Assembly: GCA_038884575.1 (NCBI GenBank)
Contig: JAWABQ010000001.1
Span: 37,306 to 101,305, forward strand
From: JAWAAW01 sp038884575
GTDB taxonomy: Archaea > Nanobdellota > Nanobdellia > Woesearchaeales > ARS49
Reading direction: 5' to 3'
DNA length: 64,000 nt
The notes beneath the pieces are model-generated. The model was not told where the DNA came from. It ran no database searches and saw only the letters and a list, made by a program, of their open reading frames with translations. Positions 51,682 to 61,130 of this stretch are shown in pieces. A program made the position numbers and the translations under genes. Within the stretch, counting starts at the first letter, position 1. Each line of letters starts with the position of its first letter.

Positions 51682-52530
51682 TTACTGCGGCGCATAAAGC
51701 GCAAAAACAATGTCGCTCATTGTGCCATAGGGGTTCTTTGCAGGGTTATTTGCGGCTGCTATCAGGTAGTCAGGGTTGTCAGCGCTTCTTGAAACAGTTA
51801 ACAGCGCAAATGATGACTTTGCGCATTCATCAGGTGAATACGCATTCACGCAGTCATAGAAAGCACGCACTTCTTTCTTCAGCAAAGCATAAGCGCTGAT
51901 TTTTGTTGAAATATTCACAGTAAACGACGGCTTGAAGTCATACTCGCCAACAGGAGCCATTGGCATCTGCACTGTTGTCCAGGGGATTGTTATGCCAATA
52001 AATTTTGCCATTATCATTTTCGGAGGCGGCTGAACCAGAACTATTGCAGGCATTATTGCAGTGCCAGTAACAGAATTGTCCTGGACAAATATTTCATAAT
52101 TGTTCAACGGCAAGATTGCCCCGCGGTATTTTGCAAGATAAACAGCCATCTGGCCGTTCATAAGCTCGCCAAAAGCATCATAAGGCTGGACAGAGTCAGT
52201 GCAGTCAGCGCCGTGCTTTGTCCACGCATAAATCTTCCTGCCTTTCTCTATTATTGTGCCGCAGTCATCAGACTTCATGCCCCCGCGCTGCGCAAGAGTG
52301 TCAAGCGCCTTGTATGCAGAGAACTTTGCAGCCTGGTCAACAAAAAGCAAGGCATTCTCGCCCTGCTGGTATGCCTCAAGAAGCGCGACCTGATATTCCC
52401 CAATCCGGACCTCGAAAGGCTCAAGCTTTGCCGAAAGCCTGATGAAAAGATAAATTACAAGCACAACAACCACAATAACCATTACTGCAGCATAATCAAG
52501 CCCCTTTTTGCTGCGAAGCATTTTCATCAT
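51682..52530 (-). CDS. Pilin-like exported protein, last gene of pilin operon B
   Basis: The 282-residue protein begins MMKMLRSKKGLDYAAVM: a basic start with a hydrophobic helix (about 10-32), like archaeal class III signal peptides. A large outside domain with three cysteines follows. It overlaps the previous gene (ATGA). The same overlap pattern runs through the operon 54796-51682, which fits a set of minor subunits made in fixed ratio. Confidence 0.7.
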   Translation of the reverse strand: MMKMLRSKKGLDYAAVMVIVVVVLVIYLFIRLSAKLEPFEVRIGEYQVALLEAYQQGENALLFVDQAAKFSAYKALDTLAQRGGMKSDDCGTIIEKGRKIYAWTKHGADCTDSVQPYDAFGELMNGQMAVYLAKYRGAILPLNNYEIFVQDNSVTGTAIMPAIVLVQPPPKMIMAKFIGITIPWTTVQMPMAPVGEYDFKPSFTVNISTKISAYALLKKEVRAFYDCVNAYSPDECAKSSFALLTVSRSADNPDYLIAAANNPAKNPYGTMSDIVFALYAPQ

Positions 52531-52919
52531 TTCTGCCCCACCTCAAGCCTGACCTTGGCAATCGAGCCGTCATACTTTGGCAGCAAGGCATCAATAGAAG
52601 CATCAGGGATGCCAATTTTCCGGCCTGCAACCAGGCTTGCATCAATGTAAAGCGCAAAATCAGCCTGCGGACCGTACACCGCGCTTACCAGCGGCCCGAC
52701 ACGCGCATAATTGCCGCTGCTGATTTCATCCGCAAGCACAGACACCAGCAGGCGGAGCTGGCCTGAAGCCTTCAGCCCTGTGGTGCTTGCAGTGACATCA
52801 AATTCAGCCTTTTTATGGAACATCGACGAGGCAATGAAAAACCCGGCAAGCAAAAGCGCAATTACCCCTGCAGATGCAATAAAAGTTAATGCCCTTCCCA
52901 TTGCAGCGCGCCTGTTCAT
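52527..52919 (-). CDS. Pilin-like exported protein (short)
   Basis: The 130-residue product starts MNRRAAMGRALTFIASAGVI: RR-A-A motif then hydrophobic helix (about 8-30), typical of the block. The outside part has no cysteine and looks beta-rich. It overlaps both neighbours by four bases. Confidence 0.7.
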   Translation of the reverse strand: MNRRAAMGRALTFIASAGVIALLLAGFFIASSMFHKKAEFDVTASTTGLKASGQLRLLVSVLADEISSGNYARVGPLVSAVYGPQADFALYIDASLVAGRKIGIPDASIDALLPKYDGSIAKVRLEVGQK

Positions 52920-53404
52920 CTGAACCCTCCTGGAGGCACAGGCGCATAAACCTGGTCAATGGTCATAAGCTCCAACATACCTGTATCCTGCACCCATACA
53001 GGCCTTGTCTCGACAAAACGCTTGTAGCGCAAAGGCGACAATGGCACCCATTCATTGTACCTTTCCTCCTGATAATAAGCAGTGTCAGAGCCAAGAGCGA
53101 GCTTTACTGCAAGCATCCTTGGAGTGCCCAAAGTGGTGAATGCGCCTGAAATCACCTGCTTGTCCCAGCCTGCTTTTGAAGGCAGGATTCCAGGATAAGC
53201 GCGGTGCGTCAAAGGCGACTGCCAGCTGGCTTTTGAATAAATGCGCTCTGCAAAAACAGCATTTTCAAGATTGTTTGTCTTTGTGAGCTCGGAAAATATT
53301 AATGAGGGGATTGTAACAACAACGTAAATGACAGCGCCTGTCAAAAAAAGGTAAAATATCCAGAATATCACTGCCTCGCCCAGCTGGGCCTTACGGTCTG
53401 GCAT
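52916..53404 (-). CDS. Pilin-like exported protein
   Basis: The 162-residue product starts MPDRKAQLGEAVIFWIFYLF, the best K-A-Q type prepilin-like cut site in this operon, followed by a helix to about residue 33. The remaining domain has no cysteine. It overlaps the gene before it by 14 bases and the next by four. Confidence 0.7.
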   Translation of the reverse strand: MPDRKAQLGEAVIFWIFYLFLTGAVIYVVVTIPSLIFSELTKTNNLENAVFAERIYSKASWQSPLTHRAYPGILPSKAGWDKQVISGAFTTLGTPRMLAVKLALGSDTAYYQEERYNEWVPLSPLRYKRFVETRPVWVQDTGMLELMTIDQVYAPVPPGGFR

Positions 53405-54329
53405 TTTTCACCCCTTGCGCTATCCTTAAAGCAACAGCCTCCTGCTTGTCAACAGAATCAAGCAGCTGCAAAGTGCCAAATTCAAGCAGTATTCCAACCT
53501 TTCCTTTTGAAAGGGCGTCATCATCCCTTGATGCGGTATGCTCTGGGTTTATTGGGATAACAGCAGCGCCGATTACGCCTATATTCTGGCCCTCCCAGTG
53601 GCGCAGCAATGAGTTTGAAACCTCGCATGCAATCCTCTGGCTCTGCCTGAGAAGTTCAGGGGGATTTTCGCCATTCACATAGGCCTTGATGTACGTGGCA
53701 TCTGGCGCAGTGCTGCCAATCCTAAGAACCACCAAAACCTCGCTGCCCTCAAAAATCTGCCCCTTGAGCACTGATGCAATGTTCTGCTCTGCCTGCATTT
53801 CAGGTCCACTGGCATGAGCAGGCTGTGCAACAGGCTTTCCCGCAATTCCTGCTGTGCCGCATGCAAGCACATTGCGCACATAAGTGTCTGGCTTTTTGTT
53901 GCGGTCATAGACATATATTGTACTGCCTTCCTTGTAAAAATCAGGGACAACCAAGACATCCCTGAATGAAAGTTCTGCCTCCTGGATTGAAACAGAAGGG
54001 TCAGGAGTGATATAAAACATGCCAGGGCTGCGGTCTTGGGGCCCGGACAGCACGCTGACAGAAGTCTTGTTGAACCTGAATGTGTAGTTTGTCCTGAACT
54101 TTGGTATCAGCGGAGGGGTGTAAATTATATGGGCGCTGCCAGGCTGGGGCATTGCAGGAATTGTATCAATAAGCAGTGCAAGGTCTGTGGCAAGGAAGCG
54201 CTTCTCAAACGATGTCTGCTCATCAAGCCCGTGGATGAACCACATCAGGGAAATAAGCACGCAGACAGCAACAAAAGTCTCAAAAGCTGGATGAAGGACA
54301 AAACCAGTCCACGCGCCTTTTTTTGACAT
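53391..54329 (-). CDS. Pilin-like exported protein, large
   Basis: The 312-residue product starts MSKKGAWTGF with a hydrophobic segment at about 15-38. Two cysteines (LACGTAG; IACEVS) lie in the outer domain. ATG 54329 overlaps the upstream TGA (TGATG), so a GTG one codon earlier is not needed. It resembles the size of an assembly-tip subunit, which is inference from position. Confidence 0.65.
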   Translation of the reverse strand: MSKKGAWTGFVLHPAFETFVAVCVLISLMWFIHGLDEQTSFEKRFLATDLALLIDTIPAMPQPGSAHIIYTPPLIPKFRTNYTFRFNKTSVSVLSGPQDRSPGMFYITPDPSVSIQEAELSFRDVLVVPDFYKEGSTIYVYDRNKKPDTYVRNVLACGTAGIAGKPVAQPAHASGPEMQAEQNIASVLKGQIFEGSEVLVVLRIGSTAPDATYIKAYVNGENPPELLRQSQRIACEVSNSLLRHWEGQNIGVIGAAVIPINPEHTASRDDDALSKGKVGILLEFGTLQLLDSVDKQEAVALRIAQGVKNARP

Positions 54330-54796
54330 CACGAGCAGGCATCTCCAATATGCAGCTCATTTGCCTTCCGGCATATTGTCACTGCGGTTCCTGCGCCTGC
54401 ATATTCCTTTCCAAGGCTCTCGCCCTTTGGAGCGCAGATTCCTGAAGCGCAATCATTTGTTATTTTCGGCATTTGCGCGCATTTGACCTCCGTATTATCC
54501 ACCACGCAGACACACGGCATCATGCTGCATTCCTTCTGCGAATTGCCGGTTCCAAACATTTGGATAAGGAACCTGCTTTTTGCTGCAGTGATTACCTGAA
54601 GCTTTTCATCAGGCTGGAGGTTCATAAGCTCTGCTACCACTCTGTCCCTGTCGCGCACAATGTCAGAGGGCTTTTCCTTCCAGAATATTTCGTAAATACC
54701 ATAGCCTATTGCAACAATAATGAGCGAAATAAAGACTGCTCTCAGCAGCTTGCCTGCATCCAAGACCTGCTCTGCAGCCTGACCTCTTTTGTCCAT
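54329..54796 (-). CDS. Pilin-like exported protein, first gene of operon B
   Basis: The 155-residue protein starts MDKRGQAAEQVLDAGKLLRA: K-R-G-Q then a helix (about 18-38). Seven or so cysteines include CSMMPCVC and a C-terminal CS pair, so disulfides outside are likely. TATA CATTTATAACC (54818-54828, minus strand) makes 54796 a leaderless ATG. A longer frame reaching 54952 runs into the pilin gene and is not a start. Confidence 0.75.
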   Translation of the reverse strand: MDKRGQAAEQVLDAGKLLRAVFISLIIVAIGYGIYEIFWKEKPSDIVRDRDRVVAELMNLQPDEKLQVITAAKSRFLIQMFGTGNSQKECSMMPCVCVVDNTEVKCAQMPKITNDCASGICAPKGESLGKEYAGAGTAVTICRKANELHIGDACS

Positions 54797-54833
54797 GACG
54801 ACAAAAGCCAAGAAAACAGGGTTATAAATGTTT

Positions 54834-55133
54834 CTATGTGGCCTCGCAGCAAACACTTTTTGGAGCCTGGCAGTCCTGCCACGAGCCTGAAAGCGGCTGG
54901 TAGTTTGCAGGACACTTTCCTGGCTCTGCACACTGCCTGCTGCGCAATGCAAAGATTGTCTCGCAGATATCCTTTGCCCTTGCCTCTTTCTCTGCCTCGC
55001 CTGTGATGTTCACATACTTCTGCGAGCCCTTTTGCAGCTGGGTGCGCACAATAAGTATGAGTAGGACAAGGACAACAAGCCCAAGGACCGCAAGAATGAT
55101 TGTATTAATCGAAAGACCCTGTCCTCTTTTCAT
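54834..55133 (-). CDS. Archaeal type IV pilin-like protein
   Basis: This 99-residue protein is a textbook class III signal-peptide pilin: MKRGQGLSINTIILAVLGLV, with a K/R-G-Q site and a hydrophobic helix to about residue 28, then an outer domain with five cysteines ending CCEAT. TATA (near 55155-55164, minus strand) gives a leaderless ATG. Two close relatives are at 60882-61130 and 61259-61585, all with QGL(P/S)I(T/N)T. It is a likely filament subunit. Confidence 0.85.
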   Translation of the reverse strand: MKRGQGLSINTIILAVLGLVVLVLLILIVRTQLQKGSQKYVNITGEAEKEARAKDICETIFALRSRQCAEPGKCPANYQPLSGSWQDCQAPKSVCCEAT

Positions 55134-55210
55134 AAAGCCTGCACATGCAAGCCATTATTTAAACCTTTTCTCCAGTAAGATTTAAATAGCAAACAAGGAA
55201 CAAACTTTTC

Positions 55211-55837
55211 ATGAGCAAAAAAGTCGCGGTTGCCATAATTCTGATTGCCGCAATCATAATTGTCCTTGCGCTTGTCCTGCTTTTGACAAGGCCAAAGCCT
55301 GCTGTTTTCAGCGATGACCCAAAGGACTGGGTTGTCTCAGAAGGAAGGAACAGGACAGTGGATGTTGTCATTGCAACAAAAGGGGACAGCCACATGGATG
55401 CAAACGGCCAGCAGTATGACACAGCCACCATCGGCACGGTTTTTGCCTCGCAGGGATGGTACAGAGGGGTGCAGTTCAGGAACAGTTATGCGCAGAACGG
55501 CAAAACACTCATGCGCGTCGGCCCCTCAATGATTCCAAATGATGGCGTGCTTGACGGCTTCATAATGGAAAAGCTCGGGCAGGACGGTCCAAAGCTCTAT
55601 GTCTTCCTTGACGAGGACTGGAAAAAGTCATTCCCAAGGGCTGCAGTCTATTGGGGCAAAAACTACCAGCTTGACATGCCTTTTGACTTCACAAAAAGCG
55701 TTGCAGACGGCATTTACCTTAACATCGTGCCAGATGACCCGGAAAGGTTTGAGAACAATTATGCAATCCACCTGGGCGGAGCCTGGGCAGGGGACTTGCG
55801 CGACGACGAGACTTCTACACTAGTTGCATTAACCTAG
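55211..55837 (+). CDS. One-TM exported protein, convergent to the giant gene
   Basis: The 208-residue product has an N-terminal membrane segment (about 5-27) and an outside domain with acidic residues and no cysteine. A TATA GATTTAAATAGC (55178-55189) gives a leaderless ATG. Its stop TAG is shared with the minus-strand TAG of the giant gene (CTAG, 55834-55837). It stands on the opposite strand from the rest of the block; a regulator, inhibitor or partner is possible but not shown. Confidence 0.7.
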   Translation: MSKKVAVAIILIAAIIIVLALVLLLTRPKPAVFSDDPKDWVVSEGRNRTVDVVIATKGDSHMDANGQQYDTATIGTVFASQGWYRGVQFRNSYAQNGKTLMRVGPSMIPNDGVLDGFIMEKLGQDGPKLYVFLDEDWKKSFPRAAVYWGKNYQLDMPFDFTKSVADGIYLNIVPDDPERFENNYAIHLGGAWAGDLRDDETSTLVALT

Positions 55838-58800
55838 AAGCATCCTGCTATGCTCGCAGTATGGTGGGGCCATGCAGCACACATCTCAAGTATGTATGCA
55901 GTTGCCATTCCTGCAACATCAACTGCAGTGGCAACAAATAATGCAGTAGCGCCAGCAGCAGTTCCGGCTGTCATTCCGGTAAGGGCAAGTCCTGCAGCAA
56001 TCGAGGCAATTGTCAGTGTGGTGTCAACTGCCTTTACAAGCCCGCTCTTTGCAGTAAAGCAATAATTATTGCCATTATTGTACGAGGCATCAATGTTGCG
56101 GGGAATGATTATGAATGCAGGAATTGTGGTTGTTAAATCAAGCCTTGTGCCGCGGTTTGACTGGGTTGGCGAAGGAGCAGCGGATTCATGGCAAAGCTTG
56201 ACAGCAGTTGCAGTATCGCCGTTGTAATAATGATAAGTGAGTGAGCTTTCATTGGCTGTATCAATAAACCACTTTGTGTTGTACACCTTGAATGCAAGCA
56301 TTCTGGCAAAATATGCCATCTCTGCAGAATCCCTGTTCGCAGCATACTCTTTCTGCACAGCCTTGTCCAGCTCATCCCAATTGATTTCAAGCTTTTCATA
56401 AGGCGCATTTGGGTTTTTCCACGGGCATGCAATGCCTGGCTTTAACTCGCATTTTTTGAATATAAACAAGTCAATAAAGGGGTGCGCATTTGGATTGAAG
56501 ATATGAGCTCCGGCAGATGCTCCAGAGCCAAGGCTTGTCCACCAGTCCTCAAGAGTGTAATAAAGCACTGAGTTTTCATCCCTGCCTGGAGCCAAGCTTA
56601 TGTCGCCGCCAAGCGGATATGCAGGGCTAAAGTCCTGCACAGAAAGCTTGTTTAGAAGCGCTGTCCTAAAGTCAATAAACTGCTCTGGCGTAAGATTCTT
56701 TACCTGGTCGAATCCTGCGCGGCGCAAGTCAACCCCCTTCAGCCCTGCTGCAAGAGTAAACGGCTGGACTTTCAGGCTCCTGACAAATGTTTCAGGGTCA
56801 GTGAACACTATTTCGCCAAATTCCTTAAAGGCAAGCGGGTCTTCCCTTATTGCAGTGCGGATGCCGTCAAAAGGCGAGTCCCAGTAAGGACCGCGGCTCT
56901 GGCTCCAGAATCCCTTTGAGCCGTCAATCAAGTAACTTACTTTCTGCTTTGAATCCATCTTGTCCCAGGCGCGCACTATTGTTATATTGCCCTTGCCTGC
57001 AATCGGCTCTATGCCCTGCAGGCGCACAATGCCCTTGGCGTCAGTAAAGTTGTAGATGTACTCATTGTGCCAGAAAGCACAGCCGCGATATGTTGCCAGC
57101 ATATCATAGTCTGCCTTGCACGGGCTTGCTGCAAAGAACCTCACCCTTGAGTCATCCTCCTTGAGCATTTCAGAATAATAATGGTCAGAGCCAGGGGTGT
57201 CAAAAGTGTATTTCTTTGTCAGCTGGGGCGCAAGCGGCTTTATCAAGCCATAAGTGTTCTTGCCAACTCCAATGAACTTCTGGTTCTTGCTGTCCTCAAG
57301 CGCCATGAAATATGAAAGCCCCACCAGTATCGGGAAATAATGGTCGCGGACAAATTTTGCGCACGTCCCAACCGTGCCTGTGGCAAGGCCTGCTAAAAGT
57401 GCGCCGCCAGCGCCAACAGCAACCCCTGCCTCTGGCTTGACTTTTGAAGCTTCTGCGCCCAAACCAACCCCAACGCCTGCAGGAATGACGCACCCAAGAG
57501 ACCGTGCCTGGTTTTTGATGAACTCCTTTAGCATTTGGGGCGTGGTACCTGCAGGCAATGGCCCGCCTGCTTTCTGAATTGTTCCTGCCCACAAGCCCTT
57601 GCCCCATGTCTTTGCACTGAGCAGGTCACGCATTTCATCAACCTGAACGCCATATGCAGTGGGCTTTCCTGCATCATCAACACTCATCAGCAGCTTGCTC
57701 AGTGCGCTTTCAGAAGAATCATCAAGCAAGGCCTGGAAATTGATGTTGCCCAAATCATCAACATAAGAGCTTGCAAGCTCATCAGCCTGCTTTATCATTG
57801 TCTCATACATTCCAGGGTCTGTCTTTTTCAGCGCCTTAAGCCCCTTGACAGCATCTGTCAATGGCTTTTCCAGAGTGCCTTCCTTCAGCAATGCCTTTAT
57901 TCCCTTCTTGAAGCCAACACGCCGCATCAGCAGCCCGACTGTTGAAAGATCTGCCTGCCCAAGCGCCCTGATTGCAGCGTCTTCTGCATTAACAGCAGAT
58001 GAGCGCAAATAGTTTGCAACATCATTTGCGCTTGCCAGCCCTGGTTTGCCAGCAGGCATTTCAGCCATTTTGATAAGCTCGTCAACCTGGGAGTCAGTCA
58101 TGGCAATCTTTGCATCGCCAGCAATTGTCTTGATTTCCCTGCGCAGCAATTCCTTTCCAGCATCTGTGAAAGTCCCGCTTACTGGAATTCTTGCCTCATC
58201 AAAAAGGCTTGGATTAAATAAATTGCCTTTTACAATTTTTGCTTCCGCAATATTAATGCTTTCTATGTTATTCTTTATACCTTGTATCCTTGACATTAGT
58301 CTGTTTGCAACATCATCAATGATTGATTCTGCAGGAAGCGAATTAATGCCTTTCATTGAAACCTTAACCAGGTCGCGGAGGCCATCTGTCAAAAAGCCAA
58401 GCTTTTCCAAATTATCAAGATATCCCTGGATTTTTATTGCGCGCGCCTGTTTCTGGGCATCAGAGAGCTTGTCAAACCCGACCAGTAATCTCTGTATGTT
58501 TTTTGAGGTTCTTGTCACAGCATCGCTTATCTTGACGACTTTCTTGAGAAGGGCAAAAGCCGCCTTGCCGCCAAGCGGAAGCATGGTAAGCGCCCCCTGC
58601 ACGCCAAGAACAACAAAAAACACAGTCTTTGAGGAATACTGCCATGCCTTTTCCTCACCCTCTGGGAATTTTTCATAATACGCAAGGAACTTTGGGTCTC
58701 CTGAGCCGACAATAAGCTCTTCTGCCACAGATACCTTTTGCGGAAGCTCAAAAGAGCGGACTGTGCACTCCAACCTTTTGGCATGGTAAGCGCTTGCACT

Positions 58801-59634
58801 TAGCGGGCAAGCTAAAAGGTCTCGCGTAAGCAATACCTTGTTGCCTAAAAGCCTGTTTTCTGCACACAGGTAAAAGTCCTTGGCGCCTGATGCCAGCAGG
58901 CTCTCAATGTTCCATTCATAATCACGCTTCCAATAGCTTGCCATGTCAGCGCCTAATGGACCGCTTGCAGAAAGCGCGTCACGATATTCTGCCATGGTAA
59001 TTCCTGCCAGTCCTGATTTTGGAACTGTTACCTGGCTGCAATATACGTTGTTGTAATTGTTTTCCTTGAATTTCTGGTAGCACCGCAGGGTTTCATCAAC
59101 TATCTGGTTTATTGCATTTTGCTTGTTGCTGTCAAGCGTGATAGGGCGGAGAATGCTTGATGTTTCAGTGCATTCAACGCAGGTTGTGCCATAGGCAATG
59201 TCACCATTGCATGCTGGTGTCTGCGCTGCCATGCCTGTAAGTGCAACCACCTTGCCGGTTGCGGGCTGTGCAGGGGCTTTTGCAATATCTGCAGGAGAAG
59301 GCTGGGCAGGCGCAGCCCCTGTCTTGAGGATTGTGAACCCATCAGGGCACAGCGAAGGTGTCATTTCCCAGCCTGGCTTTCCTGCTGCCATACTGTTGAT
59401 TGCGCAAACAAGCGCCTTCATTGAGTTAATCGCAATAAGCTCGTCATCCTCAATAGGAGAAACGCCTGGCACAAACTCCTTTGAAGGAAACTTTCCTGCA
59501 AGCACTCCGCGCTCGCCAAAGATTTTTTCCTTTGCAAACTGGTAGCCGACATTCCCAATGCCATAAATCAGCAAAAGGATTACGATAGAGCCGAGTATTA
59601 TTGTGATGATTGCCGCGCCTTTTTTGCCTACCAT
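55834..59634 (-). CDS. Giant pilin-like multi-segment surface protein (1266 aa)
   Basis: The N-terminus MVGKKGAAIITIILGSIVIL is class III-like. The chain contains further hydrophobic regions near 335-365, 700-770 and at the C-terminus (about 1205-1266), so it crosses or enters the membrane more than once. It has over fifteen cysteines and a middle of helical, charged segments. It is by far the largest gene in the window. ATG 59632-59634 overlaps the stop of the 55-residue gene. No family is recognised. It may be a structural or secreted core of the filament system. Confidence 0.75.
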   Translation of the reverse strand: MVGKKGAAIITIILGSIVILLLIYGIGNVGYQFAKEKIFGERGVLAGKFPSKEFVPGVSPIEDDELIAINSMKALVCAINSMAAGKPGWEMTPSLCPDGFTILKTGAAPAQPSPADIAKAPAQPATGKVVALTGMAAQTPACNGDIAYGTTCVECTETSSILRPITLDSNKQNAINQIVDETLRCYQKFKENNYNNVYCSQVTVPKSGLAGITMAEYRDALSASGPLGADMASYWKRDYEWNIESLLASGAKDFYLCAENRLLGNKVLLTRDLLACPLSASAYHAKRLECTVRSFELPQKVSVAEELIVGSGDPKFLAYYEKFPEGEEKAWQYSSKTVFFVVLGVQGALTMLPLGGKAAFALLKKVVKISDAVTRTSKNIQRLLVGFDKLSDAQKQARAIKIQGYLDNLEKLGFLTDGLRDLVKVSMKGINSLPAESIIDDVANRLMSRIQGIKNNIESINIAEAKIVKGNLFNPSLFDEARIPVSGTFTDAGKELLRREIKTIAGDAKIAMTDSQVDELIKMAEMPAGKPGLASANDVANYLRSSAVNAEDAAIRALGQADLSTVGLLMRRVGFKKGIKALLKEGTLEKPLTDAVKGLKALKKTDPGMYETMIKQADELASSYVDDLGNINFQALLDDSSESALSKLLMSVDDAGKPTAYGVQVDEMRDLLSAKTWGKGLWAGTIQKAGGPLPAGTTPQMLKEFIKNQARSLGCVIPAGVGVGLGAEASKVKPEAGVAVGAGGALLAGLATGTVGTCAKFVRDHYFPILVGLSYFMALEDSKNQKFIGVGKNTYGLIKPLAPQLTKKYTFDTPGSDHYYSEMLKEDDSRVRFFAASPCKADYDMLATYRGCAFWHNEYIYNFTDAKGIVRLQGIEPIAGKGNITIVRAWDKMDSKQKVSYLIDGSKGFWSQSRGPYWDSPFDGIRTAIREDPLAFKEFGEIVFTDPETFVRSLKVQPFTLAAGLKGVDLRRAGFDQVKNLTPEQFIDFRTALLNKLSVQDFSPAYPLGGDISLAPGRDENSVLYYTLEDWWTSLGSGASAGAHIFNPNAHPFIDLFIFKKCELKPGIACPWKNPNAPYEKLEINWDELDKAVQKEYAANRDSAEMAYFARMLAFKVYNTKWFIDTANESSLTYHYYNGDTATAVKLCHESAAPSPTQSNRGTRLDLTTTIPAFIIIPRNIDASYNNGNNYCFTAKSGLVKAVDTTLTIASIAAGLALTGMTAGTAAGATALFVATAVDVAGMATAYILEMCAAWPHHTASIAGCF

Positions 59635-59795
59635 GGCAATTGTTCCAGGAAACTAACCTGCTTTTGCCCTGACTTGGCAATAATCCAAAAGCCCAAAAAC
59701 AGGACAAAAATGCCGATAATCAGGGCTATCACATAAACCCATCCCGGCAGGTCTCCTTTCCTGCTTTTCCACATCGAATAAAGTGTTCGTATCAT
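59628..59795 (-). CDS. Small one-TM protein (55 aa)
   Basis: The 55-codon frame encodes MIRTLYSMWK..., a basic start, one membrane helix (about 18-40) and a short outside tail QKQVSFLEQLPW. It starts one base after the stop of the 308-residue gene and its stop overlaps the giant gene's start, so it is translated as part of the same operon. Its position and size fit an accessory membrane subunit. Confidence 0.6.
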   Translation of the reverse strand: MIRTLYSMWKSRKGDLPGWVYVIALIIGIFVLFLGFWIIAKSGQKQVSFLEQLPW

Positions 59796-59796
59796 C

Positions 59797-60723
59797 TTAG
59801 TCGATTATCAGCGTGCATCCTATCCCGCTTGCAGGGTCAACGATATCCGTCTGGGTATAAGGGACAAGGAAAAGCATGTTATAGTCTTTTGGTTCAGGCG
59901 TTGTTATGCCAAAGGTTGCAGGAATGCTTTGCAAATAACCTTTTACTGCGTGCTCATTGACCCGCGCATAAACCACAGCAAGGCCATTTGCATCGACTGA
60001 AAACTCATAATGGGGCACATCAGGCTGGCCTTCTGCAAGGAAATTCAAATAATCCTTGCTTGTCAATGGGACAGGGTTTGCCAGCATCCATTCATCCATT
60101 GAGGTTATTTTTGGCTTTGCCTTGAAGGCATTAATCACCTCAGGCATGAACTTTATGTGCGCGCACAAAATGCAGTTCACAGGCGGCCTTCCAAATGTGC
60201 CGGCAAAATTCTGAACTGCAGTTTCAGGATTGCGCTCAGTCTTGGACCAGGGAAAATCATAAAGCCTCCACCATTCGTCAAACAATGGCATTTTGCCCTT
60301 GAAGACTTTTTCCCAGCAGCTGACCATTTCATCTGCAACAATTTTGTCAACAGCAAATTCGTTAAGCACAGCCTCATTGTCAGCCTTGTCAGGGGTAAAT
60401 GTCCTGATAACATTCTGGTATTGTGCGCCCCCATACAATGCCATGCGGGTCTTTGCCAGAGAATATTTTTTGCGCAAATCATCCATTGTGACATTCATTA
60501 TTTTTGCCCTGCAGCCTTCAGGTATTCCCTCAGAAAAACCGCCTGTGCCTGCCTTGCTAAGGGCAGCCATGACCACAGACCATTCACATTTTGCCTTTTC
60601 ACCGGCTGCCATAAGATTTGACTTGTAACCGGAAAATACGATAAATATGACAAGCATCGCAATTACAGCAAGACCCAGCTGTACAAGCACGTCAACAATT
60701 GATATTGCGCCCTGCTTTTTCAT
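59797..60723 (-). CDS. Pilin-like exported protein (308 aa)
   Basis: Starts MKKQGAISIVDVLVQLGLAV with a hydrophobic helix to about residue 31. The outer domain has several cysteines, including a CILC pair. ATG 60723 overlaps the stop of the upstream 39-residue gene (ATGA), so a longer frame to 60813 is rejected. The size and cysteines recall a large minor pseudopilin. Confidence 0.7.
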   Translation of the reverse strand: MKKQGAISIVDVLVQLGLAVIAMLVIFIVFSGYKSNLMAAGEKAKCEWSVVMAALSKAGTGGFSEGIPEGCRAKIMNVTMDDLRKKYSLAKTRMALYGGAQYQNVIRTFTPDKADNEAVLNEFAVDKIVADEMVSCWEKVFKGKMPLFDEWWRLYDFPWSKTERNPETAVQNFAGTFGRPPVNCILCAHIKFMPEVINAFKAKPKITSMDEWMLANPVPLTSKDYLNFLAEGQPDVPHYEFSVDANGLAVVYARVNEHAVKGYLQSIPATFGITTPEPKDYNMLFLVPYTQTDIVDPASGIGCTLIID

Positions 60724-60839
60724 TGCCCGCCACCAGGAAGCATTTTTGCAATAATGATGTAAACAACAATCGCTATTATTAGGAACAGGACTAAACCTAT
60801 GATAGTCTGCCATAAGGCAGGAAGCACACCTCTTTTCAT
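60720..60839 (-). CDS. Small one-TM protein (39 aa), first gene of operon A
   Basis: The frame encodes MKRGVLPALWQTIIGLVLFL..., a basic start and one membrane helix, ending GGGQ. A BRE/TATA (ACCGAAAGCCTTATATAAATAG, minus strand, 60857-60878) precedes it, and its stop overlaps the start of the 308-residue gene. It is the leader gene of the operon that carries the giant protein. Confidence 0.6.
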   Translation of the reverse strand: MKRGVLPALWQTIIGLVLFLIIAIVVYIIIAKMLPGGGQ

Positions 60840-60881
60840 AAACAATTCTCGAGAATACTATTTATATAAGGCTTTCGGTGG

Positions 60882-61130
60882 TCAGGCACAGCAGACTTCA
60901 TTATACTTCAATGGCGAGCCGTCTGGCCGCACATAATTGCCAATCAGGGGGCTATCGCACTTGTCAACTGACACTATATTAGTGCATACCTCGCCCTGTG
61001 TTGCATTCTGGGTGCCTGCCCCAAACATGCGAAGCTTGCCAGTGGTCAGCCCGATAATAATAAACAATACAACAATTGCAAGAATTGCTATGATGATCGT
61101 TGTTATGGGCAATCCCTGGGCTTTTTTCAT
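60882..61130 (-). CDS. Archaeal type IV pilin-like protein
   Basis: The 82-residue product starts MKKAQGLPITTIIIAILAIV, with K-A-Q cut site and hydrophobic helix, and an outer domain with four cysteines ending VCCA. The ATG overlaps the stop of the 43-residue gene. It is one of three similar pilins in the window. Confidence 0.85.
   Translation of the reverse strand: MKKAQGLPITTIIIAILAIVVLFIIIGLTTGKLRMFGAGTQNATQGEVCTNIVSVDKCDSPLIGNYVRPDGSPLKYNEVCCA

Noticed and set aside
54797..54952. Upstream part of the frame ending at 54329
   Set aside because: It overlaps the pilin gene and lacks a signal peptide; the leaderless ATG at 54796 has a TATA box and a class III start.
60724..60813. Longer start of the 308-residue pilin-like gene
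   Set aside because: It covers the 39-residue gene in another frame; ATGA coupling at 60720-60723 and the KKQGA start support 60723.
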